The notes beneath the pieces were generated by a model. That model saw only the letters and a program-made list of their open reading frames with translations. It had not been told where the DNA came from and did not search any database. Shown one piece after another: positions 17,958-25,901 of a stretch of DNA of 34,465 nucleotides (positions within the stretch are counted from its first letter, which is position 1; each line of letters begins with the position of its first letter). Where the stretch lies: positions 1 through 34,465 of the forward strand of contig JARLFY010000039.1 in the NCBI GenBank assembly GCA_031296325.1, read 5' to 3'. A program made the position numbers and the translations under genes. Origin of the DNA: Acidobacteriaceae bacterium (GTDB taxonomy: Bacteria; Acidobacteriota; Terriglobia; Terriglobales; Acidobacteriaceae).

Positions 17958-19868
17958 ATGTCTTCTGCGTTCGTTCATGGTGGAATGAGTGGTGGAATCC
18001 CTTCGGGCGACCGGGCGAGTCGAGGTCGTGGGCGCGCGCAGTCAGCCGATCTGACGGCCAGTCGGCCCAAGCCGAAGTTGAAGAAGGTTATGCCCGAGGT
18101 GTGGGCGCTGATTCGTCCGCGTCGCTGGATTCTGGCGGGCAGTTTTCTGCTGATGCTGGTCAATCGCCTGTGCAGCTTTGTGCTGCCGCTTTCGGCGCGC
18201 CCGCTGATCAACAACGTGATGGTGGGACGCAATATGAAGCTGCTTCCACTCATCATTGGCTACGTGGCGGTGGCAACGCTGGTGCAGGGAATCACCTCGT
18301 ACATGCTGACCCAACTGCTCTCCACCGAGGGACAGAAGCTGATCTCCGAGCTGCGCATCCAGGTGCAGTCGCACATTGGGCGGCTGCCCGTCTCGTTCTA
18401 CGACGAGAATCGCACAGGAACGCTGGTGGCGCGTATCATGTCCGACGTCGAAGGGGTACGCAATCTGGTGGGAACCGGATTGATGGACTTCGTCGGAGGC
18501 ATTCTGACTGCGATCATCGCCTTCCTTCTGATGATGCGGGTGAATGGGCGCATGACGCTGCTGACGCTATGCATTATGGTGACCTTCGGGCTGATCCTGC
18601 AAAAGGCCATCAAAAAGATTCGCCCGATCTTCCGCGAGCGCTCCAAGATCAACGCCGAGGTCACTGGACGACTAACCGAATCGCTGGGCGGAGTGCGCGT
18701 AGTCAAGGGCTACCACGCTGAGGCCAGCGAGTCGCAGGTCTTTGCGACGGGCGTGAAGCGCTTGCTGGACAACATCATCAGCTCGCTCTCAGCGCAGTCG
18801 TTGATGACGCTGACCTCGACCATGGTGCTGGGCATCATCGGCGGACTGGTGATGTACATCGGAGCGCACGAGACGGCGGCGCATCGGCTGGACGTGGGTG
18901 GCTACGTCAGCTTCACCATGTTACTTGCCTTTACCATGTCGCCCATCGTGCAGTTGGTGTCGATTGGAACGCAACTGACTGAGGCACTGGCTGGACTCGA
19001 TCGCACCAACGAGATCATGAGCGAGTCCGAAGAGGACTCCGAACCACAGCGGACAAACGCGGCGGGAGCGGTGCGCGGCGATGTCGCCTTTGAAGACGTG
19101 GTCTTCGAGTATGAGGCGGGCAAGCCCGTGCTGCATGGCATCAGCTTTGCCGCAAAGCCGGGATCGGTGACTGCGCTGGTCGGCTCATCCGGCTCGGGCA
19201 AGTCGACGATCATCAGCCTGATCTGCGGATTCCATACCGCGACCTCGGGACGCGTTCTGATCGACGGCGTGGATCTGGCGACCATCCGCCTGAGCAGCTA
19301 TCGCCAGCAACTCGGCGTGGTCTTGCAGGAGACCTTTCTCTTCGATGGAACGATTCGCGAGAATGTGCAGTTCTCGCGGCCCGATGCAACCGAGGCGCAG
19401 TGGATGGAGGCCTGTCGAATCGCTCGCGTCGATGAGTTCTCCGAGAAGTTTCCCGATGGCTACGAGACCATCGTCGGCGAACGCGGGGTAAAGCTCTCCG
19501 GCGGGCAACGCCAGCGACTCTCGATCGCCCGAGCGATTCTGGCCGATCCGCGCATTCTGATTCTGGACGAGGCCACCAGTTCGCTCGACTCCGAATCCGA
19601 GGCGATGATTCAGGGCGGACTCAACCACCTGATGCAGGGACGCACCACCTTCGTCATCGCCCACAGACTCTCCACGATCCGCCGCGCCGACCAGATTCTG
19701 GTCATCGAGGCGGGGCTGATTCTGGAGCGCGGAACCCACGAATCGCTCTACCAACTGGGTGGACGATACTACGACCTCTATACGCGCCAGCACGGGGTCG
19801 AATCCAATCTCTTTCTGGCTCCGGGCGAGGGCAGCAAGCCGGACGACGAAGAACAGGTTGAAGCATAG
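17958..19868 (+). CDS. ABC exporter, fused permease-ATPase (MsbA/lipid-exporter-like)
   Basis: A 636-residue half-transporter. A basic N-terminal tail of about 55 residues precedes six transmembrane helices (about 55-345), and the ATPase domain follows (about 375-615). Walker A GSSGSGKST is at about 408-416, the Q-loop is VVLQETFLFDGTIRENV, the signature LSGGQRQR at about 513-520, Walker B ILILDEATSSLDSE, and the H-loop FVIAHRLSTI. These are intact and canonical. MsbA-like homodimers flip lipid A-core or other amphiphiles, but the family also contains multidrug exporters, so the cargo is uncertain. No ribosome-binding site is obvious before ATG 17958; ATG 17985, with a GGTGGA just ahead, is a possible alternative. 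The C-terminal tail is acidic. Confidence 0.9.
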   Translation: MSSAFVHGGMSGGIPSGDRASRGRGRAQSADLTASRPKPKLKKVMPEVWALIRPRRWILAGSFLLMLVNRLCSFVLPLSARPLINNVMVGRNMKLLPLIIGYVAVATLVQGITSYMLTQLLSTEGQKLISELRIQVQSHIGRLPVSFYDENRTGTLVARIMSDVEGVRNLVGTGLMDFVGGILTAIIAFLLMMRVNGRMTLLTLCIMVTFGLILQKAIKKIRPIFRERSKINAEVTGRLTESLGGVRVVKGYHAEASESQVFATGVKRLLDNIISSLSAQSLMTLTSTMVLGIIGGLVMYIGAHETAAHRLDVGGYVSFTMLLAFTMSPIVQLVSIGTQLTEALAGLDRTNEIMSESEEDSEPQRTNAAGAVRGDVAFEDVVFEYEAGKPVLHGISFAAKPGSVTALVGSSGSGKSTIISLICGFHTATSGRVLIDGVDLATIRLSSYRQQLGVVLQETFLFDGTIRENVQFSRPDATEAQWMEACRIARVDEFSEKFPDGYETIVGERGVKLSGGQRQRLSIARAILADPRILILDEATSSLDSESEAMIQGGLNHLMQGRTTFVIAHRLSTIRRADQILVIEAGLILERGTHESLYQLGGRYYDLYTRQHGVESNLFLAPGEGSKPDDEEQVEA

Positions 19869-20161
19869 GTCGTTCATCGTTGCATTAGATAGAAATGCAT
19901 TTATCGCACCGGAAGTCGCCGCATTTGATTTCTCTTGAGGATCTGTTCGCGCTGGGGGCTTTGAATCGTGTAAACTAACACAAGATTCCTGCTGCGGTTC
20001 TTCTCCTTCGATTCGTCCCCAGAGAAGTTTCGGGCTGTACCGGTTGCGTTGCCGAAGCTGGCCACGCCAGATAAAAAGACCGTGCCAGTTTGAAGACGTG
20101 TCAGCGAGAGTCAAAAGATTCGGCAATACAATAGATTCGGCAACCAGGAGATGTGAGCAAA

Positions 20162-20341
20162 ATGGCGAAGATTGCCAAGACCGGCGACCGCAATAAAGTA
20201 ATGGACACCAACAAGAGCACAGATTGTCCCAAGTGCTCCAAACCCACCCGCATTGTCAAGCGCGTGAAGGATCGTGAGCGCGGCATTCCCGGCGGCGTCT
20301 ACATCTCCTGCTCGGCCTGTGAGTTCTTCGAGAAGCTGTAG
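20162..20341 (+). CDS. Small zinc-ribbon protein
   Basis: A 59-residue basic protein with two Cys pairs, CPKC (about 21-24) and CSAC (about 51-54), separated by 26 residues, forming a likely four-Cys zinc ribbon. The intervening VKRVKDRERGIPGGVYI is strongly basic at first and may bind nucleic acid. I do not recognise a named family. The start is uncertain: AGGAG at 20146-20150 lies 11 bases before ATG 20162 but only two before an in-frame GTG at 20153. It is preceded by a 293-base gap with no obvious gene and a weak hairpin at 19963-19988. It converges on the glycosyltransferase gene. Confidence 0.72.
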   Translation: MAKIAKTGDRNKVMDTNKSTDCPKCSKPTRIVKRVKDRERGIPGGVYISCSACEFFEKL

Positions 20342-20376
20342 CTCGGAGCCACTTCGCATATAGCTTTTGTTTTAGA

Positions 20377-20433
20377 GAAGCACTGTTGTTCTGTTTCCCC
20401 CGCTACCTTTGGGAACAGGATGGCAGTGCTTTC
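20377..20433. terminator. Bidirectional hairpin between convergent genes
   Basis: Outer arms AAGCACTG (20378-20385) and CAGTGCTT (20424-20431) enclose a second pair, CTGTTTCCC (20391-20399) with GGGAACAG (20411-20418, one bulge). The right arms lie inside the last codons of the leftward glycosyltransferase gene. The T-tracts on both sides are short, so this is a probable but not strong terminator. Confidence 0.5.
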
Positions 20434-21707
20434 TCGTCTGCGCGCTTGCGGGACCAGGTGGCGGCCAGTTGGGTGATAGCGAAGGCGGCAAGGATCGTCA
20501 TCAGGGGATCAATGTTCAGTCGGTAGCGAATCTCGGCGTGGGTGATGTAGTAGGGAAGCGGAAAGAGCAGCAGAGGCAGAACCATCAAGGCTGCCAGGGC
20601 GCGCCTCCGGTTGCGATATAGGATGAAAAGTCCGGTGAAGCCGAAGACGGTTGTGAACAGCGCGTGAATCTCGAAGACACGCGCACTTTCCAGATTTCCG
20701 GTCCCCGACCAGAAGCGAAAGAAGCGGTGTGCGGTGAGGCGGAGAAAGACCGCAGGGCAGGAACGAATGTACTGCCATGCCTGGACGGACTTGTTGTGGG
20801 TGTAGGCGATCTCGCCCAGAGAGATATAGCTGGCCATCTCCTGCTTGTTGAACGCGGGCAATGCGTTTGCGTCAACGTAGCCGGTCGCTCCAGAATGGTT
20901 GCCCATAAACATCTCCAGGCCGACGGTGCTGCGCATTGGAATGAAGGCGTGAAAGCGGATTGCATTGCGAATGGGCCAGGGCGAGTAGAGAGTCAGAAGA
21001 ACCAACAGCCCGATCAGCGGAGCTGTGCGCGATTGGCGGCGTGTCTGCCAGGCAAGCCATCCGAGGATCGCCAGAAGCGAGGGAAGAAGCGCTGGATTGA
21101 TGAGCGCGATCAGCGCAGAGCAGGCTCCATGTAGAACCCAGATTGCGCGCGTGGGTTGTCGGCGGCAGCGCAAGGCGAGAGCGAGGATGGCGGGAATCGC
21201 GCAGGCCGATAGGCTGGACTCCCAGAAGATAGTGGGAATCCAGAAGAGCGGCAGCGAGAGAGCCCAGAAGGTTCCTGCAAGCAGGGCGGTGCGCTCGTCG
21301 AACAAAATGCGGGCGAGGTGCATCATCAGCCAGATGGTCAGCAGGCTGAAGAGAATATTCAGCAGGATGAGAACGACCGTCGAGGCAAGCGTAAAACTGC
21401 CGAAGACCAGAAAGATGGCTGCGACTACGGTCGGGTAGCCCGGAGCGATGATCGCCGTCGGGCCAGTTGCGCCGCCGAAGGGAGAGCTGTAGCCCAGGCC
21501 GTGCAGAAGGGAATTGGCCACCAGACCCATCTCGATGGGGCGCGAGTAGAACCAGTTGTGAGGATTGTGCGTGATCGCGAGGATCATAACCAGCAGACGG
21601 GCAAGCAGAGCAAGACTGAGAATAACGACCGTCGAGCGTCGCATTCCATGCGAATCTTTCGGAGAAGAAGCCCCATCGCGGAGATTTTGATGTGGCTGTA
21701 TCGTCAT
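20403..21707 (-). CDS. GT39/ArnT-like membrane glycosyltransferase
   Basis: A 434-residue polytopic membrane protein with about ten hydrophobic segments. The first periplasmic loop after helix 1 and the phrase APGYP near residue 90 fit the dolichyl-phosphate-mannose/ArnT superfamily (GT-C fold), which transfers sugars from polyprenyl-phosphate donors on the periplasmic face. A later periplasmic portion (GNHSGATGYVDANALPAFN, then HRFFRFW) resembles acidobacterial family members. The characteristic Asp-Glu pair of loop 1 is not obvious, so the exact family and substrate are uncertain. ATG 21707 is used; Met22 (MRRSTVV) is an alternative close to helix 1. It is followed upstream by repeat sequence. 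Confidence 0.75.
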   Translation of the reverse strand: MTIQPHQNLRDGASSPKDSHGMRRSTVVILSLALLARLLVMILAITHNPHNWFYSRPIEMGLVANSLLHGLGYSSPFGGATGPTAIIAPGYPTVVAAIFLVFGSFTLASTVVLILLNILFSLLTIWLMMHLARILFDERTALLAGTFWALSLPLFWIPTIFWESSLSACAIPAILALALRCRRQPTRAIWVLHGACSALIALINPALLPSLLAILGWLAWQTRRQSRTAPLIGLLVLLTLYSPWPIRNAIRFHAFIPMRSTVGLEMFMGNHSGATGYVDANALPAFNKQEMASYISLGEIAYTHNKSVQAWQYIRSCPAVFLRLTAHRFFRFWSGTGNLESARVFEIHALFTTVFGFTGLFILYRNRRRALAALMVLPLLLFPLPYYITHAEIRYRLNIDPLMTILAAFAITQLAATWSRKRADEKALPSCSQR

Positions 21708-21775
21708 TCGATTGAAAGATCCTGAACTGGCGAAGATGGATGGAAGATTACGGTAGAGTTCTGAGTCAGAAGTCC

Positions 21776-21905
21776 GTTTAAGTTATAGGTTGGGCCTTTG
21801 GCCCTTATTCTATAGTGTTGCAGGCAATGGTGTAGACCATCGTGGAGCGAGCGAAAGCAGATTCCTTTGCTGTGCTGCGTAATGACAAACGAGTTCGGCT
21901 ACAGC
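21776..21905. repeat. Dispersed palindromic repeat cluster
   Basis: This gap between the glycosyltransferase start and the tadG end holds GGGCCTTTGGCCC (21792-21804), identical to the hairpin at 171-183. It also holds a short palindrome ATGGTGTAGACCAT (21827-21840) matching the GGTGTAGACC of the element at 7869, and a dispersed-repeat copy (21846-21889, AAAGCAGATTCC to AATGACAA). Nothing coding is seen. Confidence 0.65.
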
Positions 21906-21919
21906 AATTCTGCAATGGC

Positions 21920-23458
21920 TCAAGTGGTGCTATTGTCGATCAACCGCGCTCCTCCTGAGTTGAGTCGTTTTGCGATGGCGGAAAAGATATTGCTCAGATT
22001 GGTGGTTGACTGGTTGGCACCACTACAGGCACTGCCTCCCGAGCCTGTAGCGGTGTAGTCGGAGTAGAAATTATTTGTCGTATCGGAGGCCATATTCTGC
22101 ATGGTGGCGCAGGGAGTTGTAGTGGTCTTGGTATCCGCTGCGCAGCCCGTTGCAGGAGAACCGTAGGCGACCGTATAAACAATCGTTCCAGGTACGGTAA
22201 TACTCCCGACCGTGGTTGGCTTTGCCGCAAACTGGGCGGCCGTAACCGCCTGAGCGCACTGCTGTATGGTCGAGGGATAGATTCCGGTCGTGGTGGAAGC
22301 GCCCGGCATGGCAGTGCTCTTGGCGTCTGCGTCGCCATCGCTGATGAAGATCATCACATTTTGAACTCCCGAGGCACCTGGGGAGGTTGCATACGCAGAA
22401 TAGTTGTTATAGTTTGCCAGATATTCAGCCACCAGAGAGGCCTGCGCCGCATAGATGACGCCCGCGTAGTATGTTCCTTCGCCGCCTGGAGCAGCCATAG
22501 AGTGGGCGCATCCGCTCGCCCCTCCAACCGCCTTTGAAAGGGCAGAGGTGGAGGATAACGTATTTGCCGATACGGAGACGCGGTAATCGCTGGAGTAGCC
22601 CAGTATCTGATAGGTGGGATAATAGCTTCCCACAGCCTTCAATGTATACCCAGACCCAGCCACATACCCCGTCTGTAGAGGCCCAAGTGGGAAGCTGTAC
22701 GGCTCAGCGGTGGGATTGGTTCCGCTACAGCCCCAATCATTCGGCGCTGTCGCTGCGGTAATGTTTGGAAAGGCGAAGAGAGAGACGTTATCAATTGAGA
22801 GAGCGGAGGACCAGTTGTAGCTTGCGATGGTACTGGCGCTGGAGGTGGTCGTGGCGACCGAGGTGCCGCAGCTCGACAGGCCGGGATTGCATGGCGTGAG
22901 TCTCTCCAGCAGAGTCTGGATGCCAGCCAACGAGCAGGAGAGTCTAGTGCCGGAACAGTTCGTGTCACTGTCGGTATCGTTCATTGATGCCGTGGTGTCG
23001 GCGATGATCGCAACATTGTAGGGAACAGCCCGATGGCCGGTCATGGCCGCGGTCGCTGTGGCTGAAATCGTAACCTGCTTCACGCCAAATACTCTGGCAA
23101 AGTACATCGGTATAACGAGGGTTTGCGTCACCTGAAGGGCGTTGGCGGTCGTAGGGGAGGTGCATGCCATTCCCTGATTCTTCAAGGTGGTGAGGCATTT
23201 TGCCGTCGGTGTCATCTGCGCGCCGTAGGCCTGCGCGGCAGTGATTGCCGCACTCGGGATGGGAAGTTGCAGCGCTCCAGCTAACGCAGCTGCATTGCTG
23301 GTACTTTGAATCTGGCTTTTCGCAACGTAAACCCGGCCAGCGTCGATTGACAGCGCAGCAACCGATAGAGCCGCAAACAGAGTGAGAGACATCAGCGCTA
23401 ACATCTGCCCACGTTCATCATGGAAAAAACGGTAGATAAATCGGTCATAGGTTTTCAT
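21920..23458 (-). CDS. tadG: TadG-like Flp pilus-assembly protein with VWA domain
   Basis: A 512-residue protein. The N-terminal region matches the TadG-like Flp pilus-assembly domain: a short tail ending DERGQ, one hydrophobic helix (about 20-40), then SIDAGRVYVAKSQIQSTSNAAALAGA. A von Willebrand A-type region follows from about residue 165, with a MIDAS-like DTTASMND and a later IFISDGDAD. Four or more Cys pairs lie in the Ser/Thr-rich exported portion. Such proteins are minor or tip-like components of Tad pili, possibly adhesive. Its ATG overlaps the TGA of tadE (ATGA), indicating translational coupling. Unlike the Flp pilins and TadE, the residue five after the Gly is not Glu, so processing by TadV is doubtful. 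Confidence 0.85.
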   Translation of the reverse strand: MKTYDRFIYRFFHDERGQMLALMSLTLFAALSVAALSIDAGRVYVAKSQIQSTSNAAALAGALQLPIPSAAITAAQAYGAQMTPTAKCLTTLKNQGMACTSPTTANALQVTQTLVIPMYFARVFGVKQVTISATATAAMTGHRAVPYNVAIIADTTASMNDTDSDTNCSGTRLSCSLAGIQTLLERLTPCNPGLSSCGTSVATTTSSASTIASYNWSSALSIDNVSLFAFPNITAATAPNDWGCSGTNPTAEPYSFPLGPLQTGYVAGSGYTLKAVGSYYPTYQILGYSSDYRVSVSANTLSSTSALSKAVGGASGCAHSMAAPGGEGTYYAGVIYAAQASLVAEYLANYNNYSAYATSPGASGVQNVMIFISDGDADAKSTAMPGASTTTGIYPSTIQQCAQAVTAAQFAAKPTTVGSITVPGTIVYTVAYGSPATGCAADTKTTTTPCATMQNMASDTTNNFYSDYTATGSGGSACSGANQSTTNLSNIFSAIAKRLNSGGARLIDNSTT

Positions 23459-24000
23459 TGGATAGTCTCCGATGAGGATGCAGAGAGGGTGCAGCTTGGA
23501 AAATAATTTCCATAGTGAAATGAATTCGTGCTACAGGGGTACGTTATGGTTACCTGTGCTGGCTGTCCGGAAACAAGATTTCCTGCCGCGCCGGTAGTGT
23601 TCGATGTGCTGGTACACGATGTCGCATTACTGGGAACGGTGACGCCATTTAGAGTAATGGTGAATATTAAATTTGCCGTTTTCAGGCTGGGGGCGGCCTG
23701 TTCCGCCGCTGCAACCGCAACCGCGCAGGGATCGTAGGGCGACGCGAGATTTCCTCCAACGACCTGAAGTTTCATGGCAGCGGCGCTGGCGGCGTTCGTC
23801 AGCGCGAGTTTGTCCGCGAGGATAAGACCGAAGACGAATATGCCAAAAACTACCAGTAGAAACGCAGGCACACACAGAGCAAACTCAATCAGCGACTGGC
23901 CTTCCTCGTCGTTGAGATGGTGCGCGGTGATCGTGTTCCAGTGGGAGCGAATTTCGAGATTCTCACGCTGTGTCGATGCTGTATTATCAGCCGCTAGCAT
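23455..24000 (-). CDS. tadE: TadE-like pseudopilin
   Basis: About 181 residues. The motif GQSLIEFAL, followed by a roughly 20-residue hydrophobic helix, is the classic TadE/pilin-like processing site (Gly, four residues, then Glu-Phe), so TadV may cleave it. The leader before the Gly is about 35 residues, long and charged as in other TadE proteins. The periplasmic part is Thr/Ser/Asn-rich with several Cys that may pair. The frame is open to 24093, but ATG 24000 has GAGG six bases upstream and is chosen. It is first in a leftward pair with tadG, divergent from the pilin genes. Confidence 0.85.
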   Translation of the reverse strand: MLAADNTASTQRENLEIRSHWNTITAHHLNDEEGQSLIEFALCVPAFLLVVFGIFVFGLILADKLALTNAASAAAMKLQVVGGNLASPYDPCAVAVAAAEQAAPSLKTANLIFTITLNGVTVPSNATSCTSTSNTTGAAGNLVSGQPAQVTITYPCSTNSFHYGNYFPSCTLSASSSETIQ

Positions 24001-24378
24001 GTCACACCTCGCAACAAATAAATATAAAACACATAATTGATTGGTGGTATTCCACTTTAGTATTAGTTGGCTAGATAGTAACCAGATGAGCAACTTCTAG
24101 AGTCGTAACATTTGGCGTTATAACGCTAATATCTATTGGAATCCTCATGAAATCAGAAGATTTTGCATCTTGTCCGCGCGAGATTTCTTCTGATTCGCCT
24201 TGATCCGTGTAAGCATCTTAGATATATAAAGATACGGCATGGATCGCCGAACTTTAGTGTTATCTGATGACACTTATTGGGGATTTCTAATATTGTTTTT
24301 GAACCCTACTCTCATCCTATCCCCCGAGGGCTCACTCAATCAGAGTACTCAGGAACCCAAATAAAGGAGAAGCAACAA
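24001..24378. promoter_or_regulatory. Divergent regulatory region of the tad locus
   Basis: This AT-rich gap separates tadE from the first pilin gene. A 12-bp perfect palindrome, GCGTTATAACGC (24115-24126), extended to TT-N-(core)-N-AA at 24112-24129, looks like a dimeric-regulator operator. A second inverted repeat, AATCAGAAGA (24151-24160) with TCTTCTGATT (24186-24195), encloses ATCTTG and CGAGAT and could form an RNA hairpin. A sigma-70-like promoter for the pilins may be TTGATC (24200-24205), a 17-base spacer, then TATATA (24223-24228). A good AAGGAG precedes the first pilin ATG. All assignments come from pattern only. Confidence 0.5.
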
Positions 24379-24552
24379 ATGAAGCAGCTTCTGAAGAACC
24401 TTATGGTGGAAGAGTCTGGTCAGGATCTGATCGAATACGCATTGGTCGCGGCTCTGATTGGTCTTGGCTCGGTCGCAGCGATCGGCAAGATCGGTGGTGG
24501 AATTTCAAACGAGTTCAACAACATCAATAACACATTCAGCACTGGTGTCTAA
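24379..24552 (+). CDS. flp: Flp-type (type IVb/c) pilin, copy 1
   Basis: A 57-residue prepilin, the major subunit type of Tad pili. The leader (MKQLLKNLMVEESG) is followed by the Flp cleavage motif G^QDLIEY, with Glu5 and Tyr6 of the mature protein intact. TadV should release a 43-residue mature pilin. The mature part is one hydrophobic helix (ALVAALIGLGSVAAIG) and a short Asn-rich tail (NEFNNINNTFSTGV). AAGGAG lies nine bases before the ATG. The frame is open upstream to 24277, but this extension has no pilin character. First of three tandem paralogues. Confidence 0.95.
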   Translation: MKQLLKNLMVEESGQDLIEYALVAALIGLGSVAAIGKIGGGISNEFNNINNTFSTGV

Positions 24553-24556
24553 CCCA

Positions 24557-24604
24557 GAGCCAGCTTACGGACGCATTAATGTCGGTGTTTCCGTAAGCTG
24601 GCTC
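24557..24604 (+). terminator. Hairpin after pilin 1
   Basis: A perfect 15-bp stem: GAGCCAGCTTACGGA (24557-24571) with TCCGTAAGCTGGCTC (24590-24604), followed by GTTTATCTTT. It starts five bases after the pilin stop. It may stop or attenuate transcription, or protect the 3' end of pilin mRNA so that Flp is made in excess over the assembly proteins. Confidence 0.8.
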
Positions 24605-24706
24605 GTTTATCTTTGCGGCTAGTCTTTCGTCTGGCTTTGCCGTAGGGCGCGAGATTAACCATAACGTTTTCGCACGAGTTTGCGGAATATAGAGGATATA
24701 CAGCAC

Positions 24707-24880
24707 ATGAAACAGCTTCTGAAGAACCTTATGATGGAAGAGTCCGGTCAGGATCTGATCGAATACGCATTGGTTGCAGCTCTAATTGGTCTTGGTTCGG
24801 TGGCCGCGATTGGAAGTATTGGCTCTGGGATTTCAACCGAGTTCAACAACATCAACAACCAATTCAGCACCGGCGTATAA
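24707..24880 (+). CDS. flp: Flp-type pilin, copy 2
   Basis: A 57-residue prepilin very similar to copy 1. Visible differences include Met for Val in the leader (MMEESG), SIGSG for KIGGG after the helix, Thr for Asn before EFNNINN, and Gln for Thr near the end (NQFSTGV). The cleavage motif G^QDLIEY is intact. AGAGG stands about 11 bases ahead of the ATG, weaker than for copies 1 and 3. It loses the Lys present in the tails of copies 1 and 3, so surface charge differs. Confidence 0.93.
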   Translation: MKQLLKNLMMEESGQDLIEYALVAALIGLGSVAAIGSIGSGISTEFNNINNQFSTGV

Positions 24881-24889
24881 CATTGAGCG

Positions 24890-24928
24890 GGCTTGCGGAA
24901 GCGTTATACTCTGACGCTCCCGCAAGCC
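24890..24928 (+). terminator. Hairpin after pilin 2
   Basis: The stem pairs GGCTTGCGG (24890-24898) with CCGCAAGCC (24920-24928), and GCGT (24901-24904) with ACGC (24914-24917), with one mismatch between the two. It is a diverged but compensated version of the hairpins after copies 1 and 3, placed at the same distance from the stop. Confidence 0.7.
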
Positions 24929-25268
24929 AGTTCTACCACTTTGCCGCCAGCTCGACTGACGACATACAACTTGATTTTTACTGTAGATCCGATCTCACGG
25001 GTTATTACGTGGCGGAACAAGCAAAAGAGCGGCAAGTGAACCAAGGTAGAGCTGCTTCTCCGAAGCTTGATTGCGCAAGATTCTGGTCAGAATTGTTTGA
25101 GTTCAGCCTGGGATTTTACCTTGTTGACTTAGCGATGTGCAGATTTGGTTCACAGCCGTGGGAACCAGATCTGCTGCTAGTGTTTTAGTCTTGACTTTGC
25201 TTGCGAGGACGTTAGACTGACCAACGATACATAGTTATTAACTTGCGACAGATAGAGGAGAACGACAA
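24929..25268. other. Non-coding spacer between pilins 2 and 3
   Basis: About 340 bases with no convincing gene. Part of it (about 25060-25260) aligns by eye with 25580-25790 after pilin 3: shared phrases include GCGCA-TCTGGTC-GAAT-TTGAGT, CAGCC-GGAACCA and CGTTAGACT. This suggests that the pilin, hairpin and spacer were duplicated together. The AGAGGAG before pilin 3 is at its right edge. Confidence 0.55.
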
Positions 25269-25451
25269 ATGAAGAATATGAAGCAGCTGATGAAGAACCT
25301 CATGACAGAAGAGTCCGGTCAGGATCTGATCGAATACGCCTTGGTTGCAGCTCTGATTGGTCTTGGCTCGGTCGCCGCAATTGGTAAGATCGGTGGCGGG
25401 ATTTCAAACGAGTTCAACAATATCAACAACTCGTTCAGCACTGGCGTCTAA
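25269..25451 (+). CDS. flp: Flp-type pilin, copy 3
   Basis: A 60-residue prepilin with a leader three residues longer (MKNMKQLMKNLMTEESG) than in copies 1 and 2. The motif G^QDLIEY is intact. The mature 43 residues differ from copy 1 only near the tail (NNSFSTGV). A strong GAGGAG precedes the ATG. Near-identity of the mature copies 1 and 3, with more change in copy 2, suggests recent duplication or gene conversion. Confidence 0.95.
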   Translation: MKNMKQLMKNLMTEESGQDLIEYALVAALIGLGSVAAIGKIGGGISNEFNNINNSFSTGV

Positions 25452-25456
25452 CTCGG

Positions 25457-25503
25457 AATCAGCTTACGGAAGCGTTAGATTTTGGCGCTTCCGTAAGCTG
25501 ATT
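25457..25503 (+). terminator. Hairpin after pilin 3
   Basis: A perfect 18-bp stem: AATCAGCTTACGGAAGCG (25457-25474) with CGCTTCCGTAAGCTGATT (25486-25503), an 11-base loop and a TTCAATTT tail. It shares the CAGCTTACGGA core with the hairpin after pilin 1. Confidence 0.82.
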
Positions 25504-25901
25504 TTCAATTTGCAGTCTGGCCGTACAATGGCTGGTAGCGAAATAACCTACAGAGCGCGAGCTGGATAATATAGATTATTTATCCAGAGCTTGCTTGCGC
25601 ACGGTCTGGTCGGAATCGGTTGAGTCGTGCTTGATTCTGCCCCGGATTTCCGAAGTGTGGTCTGCTCAGAAGTCCGACTTGCCAGGAACGTTCCGGGTCG
25701 ACTCGCAGCCACAGGAACCAACTTTACTACTAGGACATTGCTCGCTGGAGCGTTAGACTCATAGTAAAGTTATCCGTGTAAGCCTACGATGAATAGAGTG
25801 GATTGCGTTCTGGATTCGCTGTCCACGTGGCGCAGTCTGATTTCAGTAGGCGCTGTGGTTAAACGATATTTTGCTTTTGTAGGTGTTTTTAGGAACGATC
25901 A
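25504..25901. other. Non-coding spacer before tadV
   Basis: Contains the second copy of the pilin-spacer sequence (about 25580-25790). The phrase ATCCGTGTAAGC at 25772-25783 also occurs at 24203-24214 in the pilin promoter region, so a related promoter for the assembly genes may lie here. A 38-codon open frame (25789-25905) ends by overlapping the tadV start but lacks a ribosome-binding site. Confidence 0.45.

Noticed and set aside
16764-19868. Two ABC genes in a row as one transporter
   Set aside because: The first is an MlaF-like stand-alone ATPase and the second is a complete permease-ATPase half-transporter. They are separated by a 240-base repeat region, so a joint complex is not supported.
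24112-24129. Possible sigma-54 promoter (GG and GC elements)
   Set aside because: The spacing between GG and GC is nine bases instead of ten and the flanks do not match; the palindrome explains the pattern better.
24883-25188. 101-codon open frame between pilins 2 and 3
   Set aside because: It begins with TTG inside the hairpin after pilin 2, has no ribosome-binding site, and its sequence is not kept in the duplicated spacer after pilin 3.
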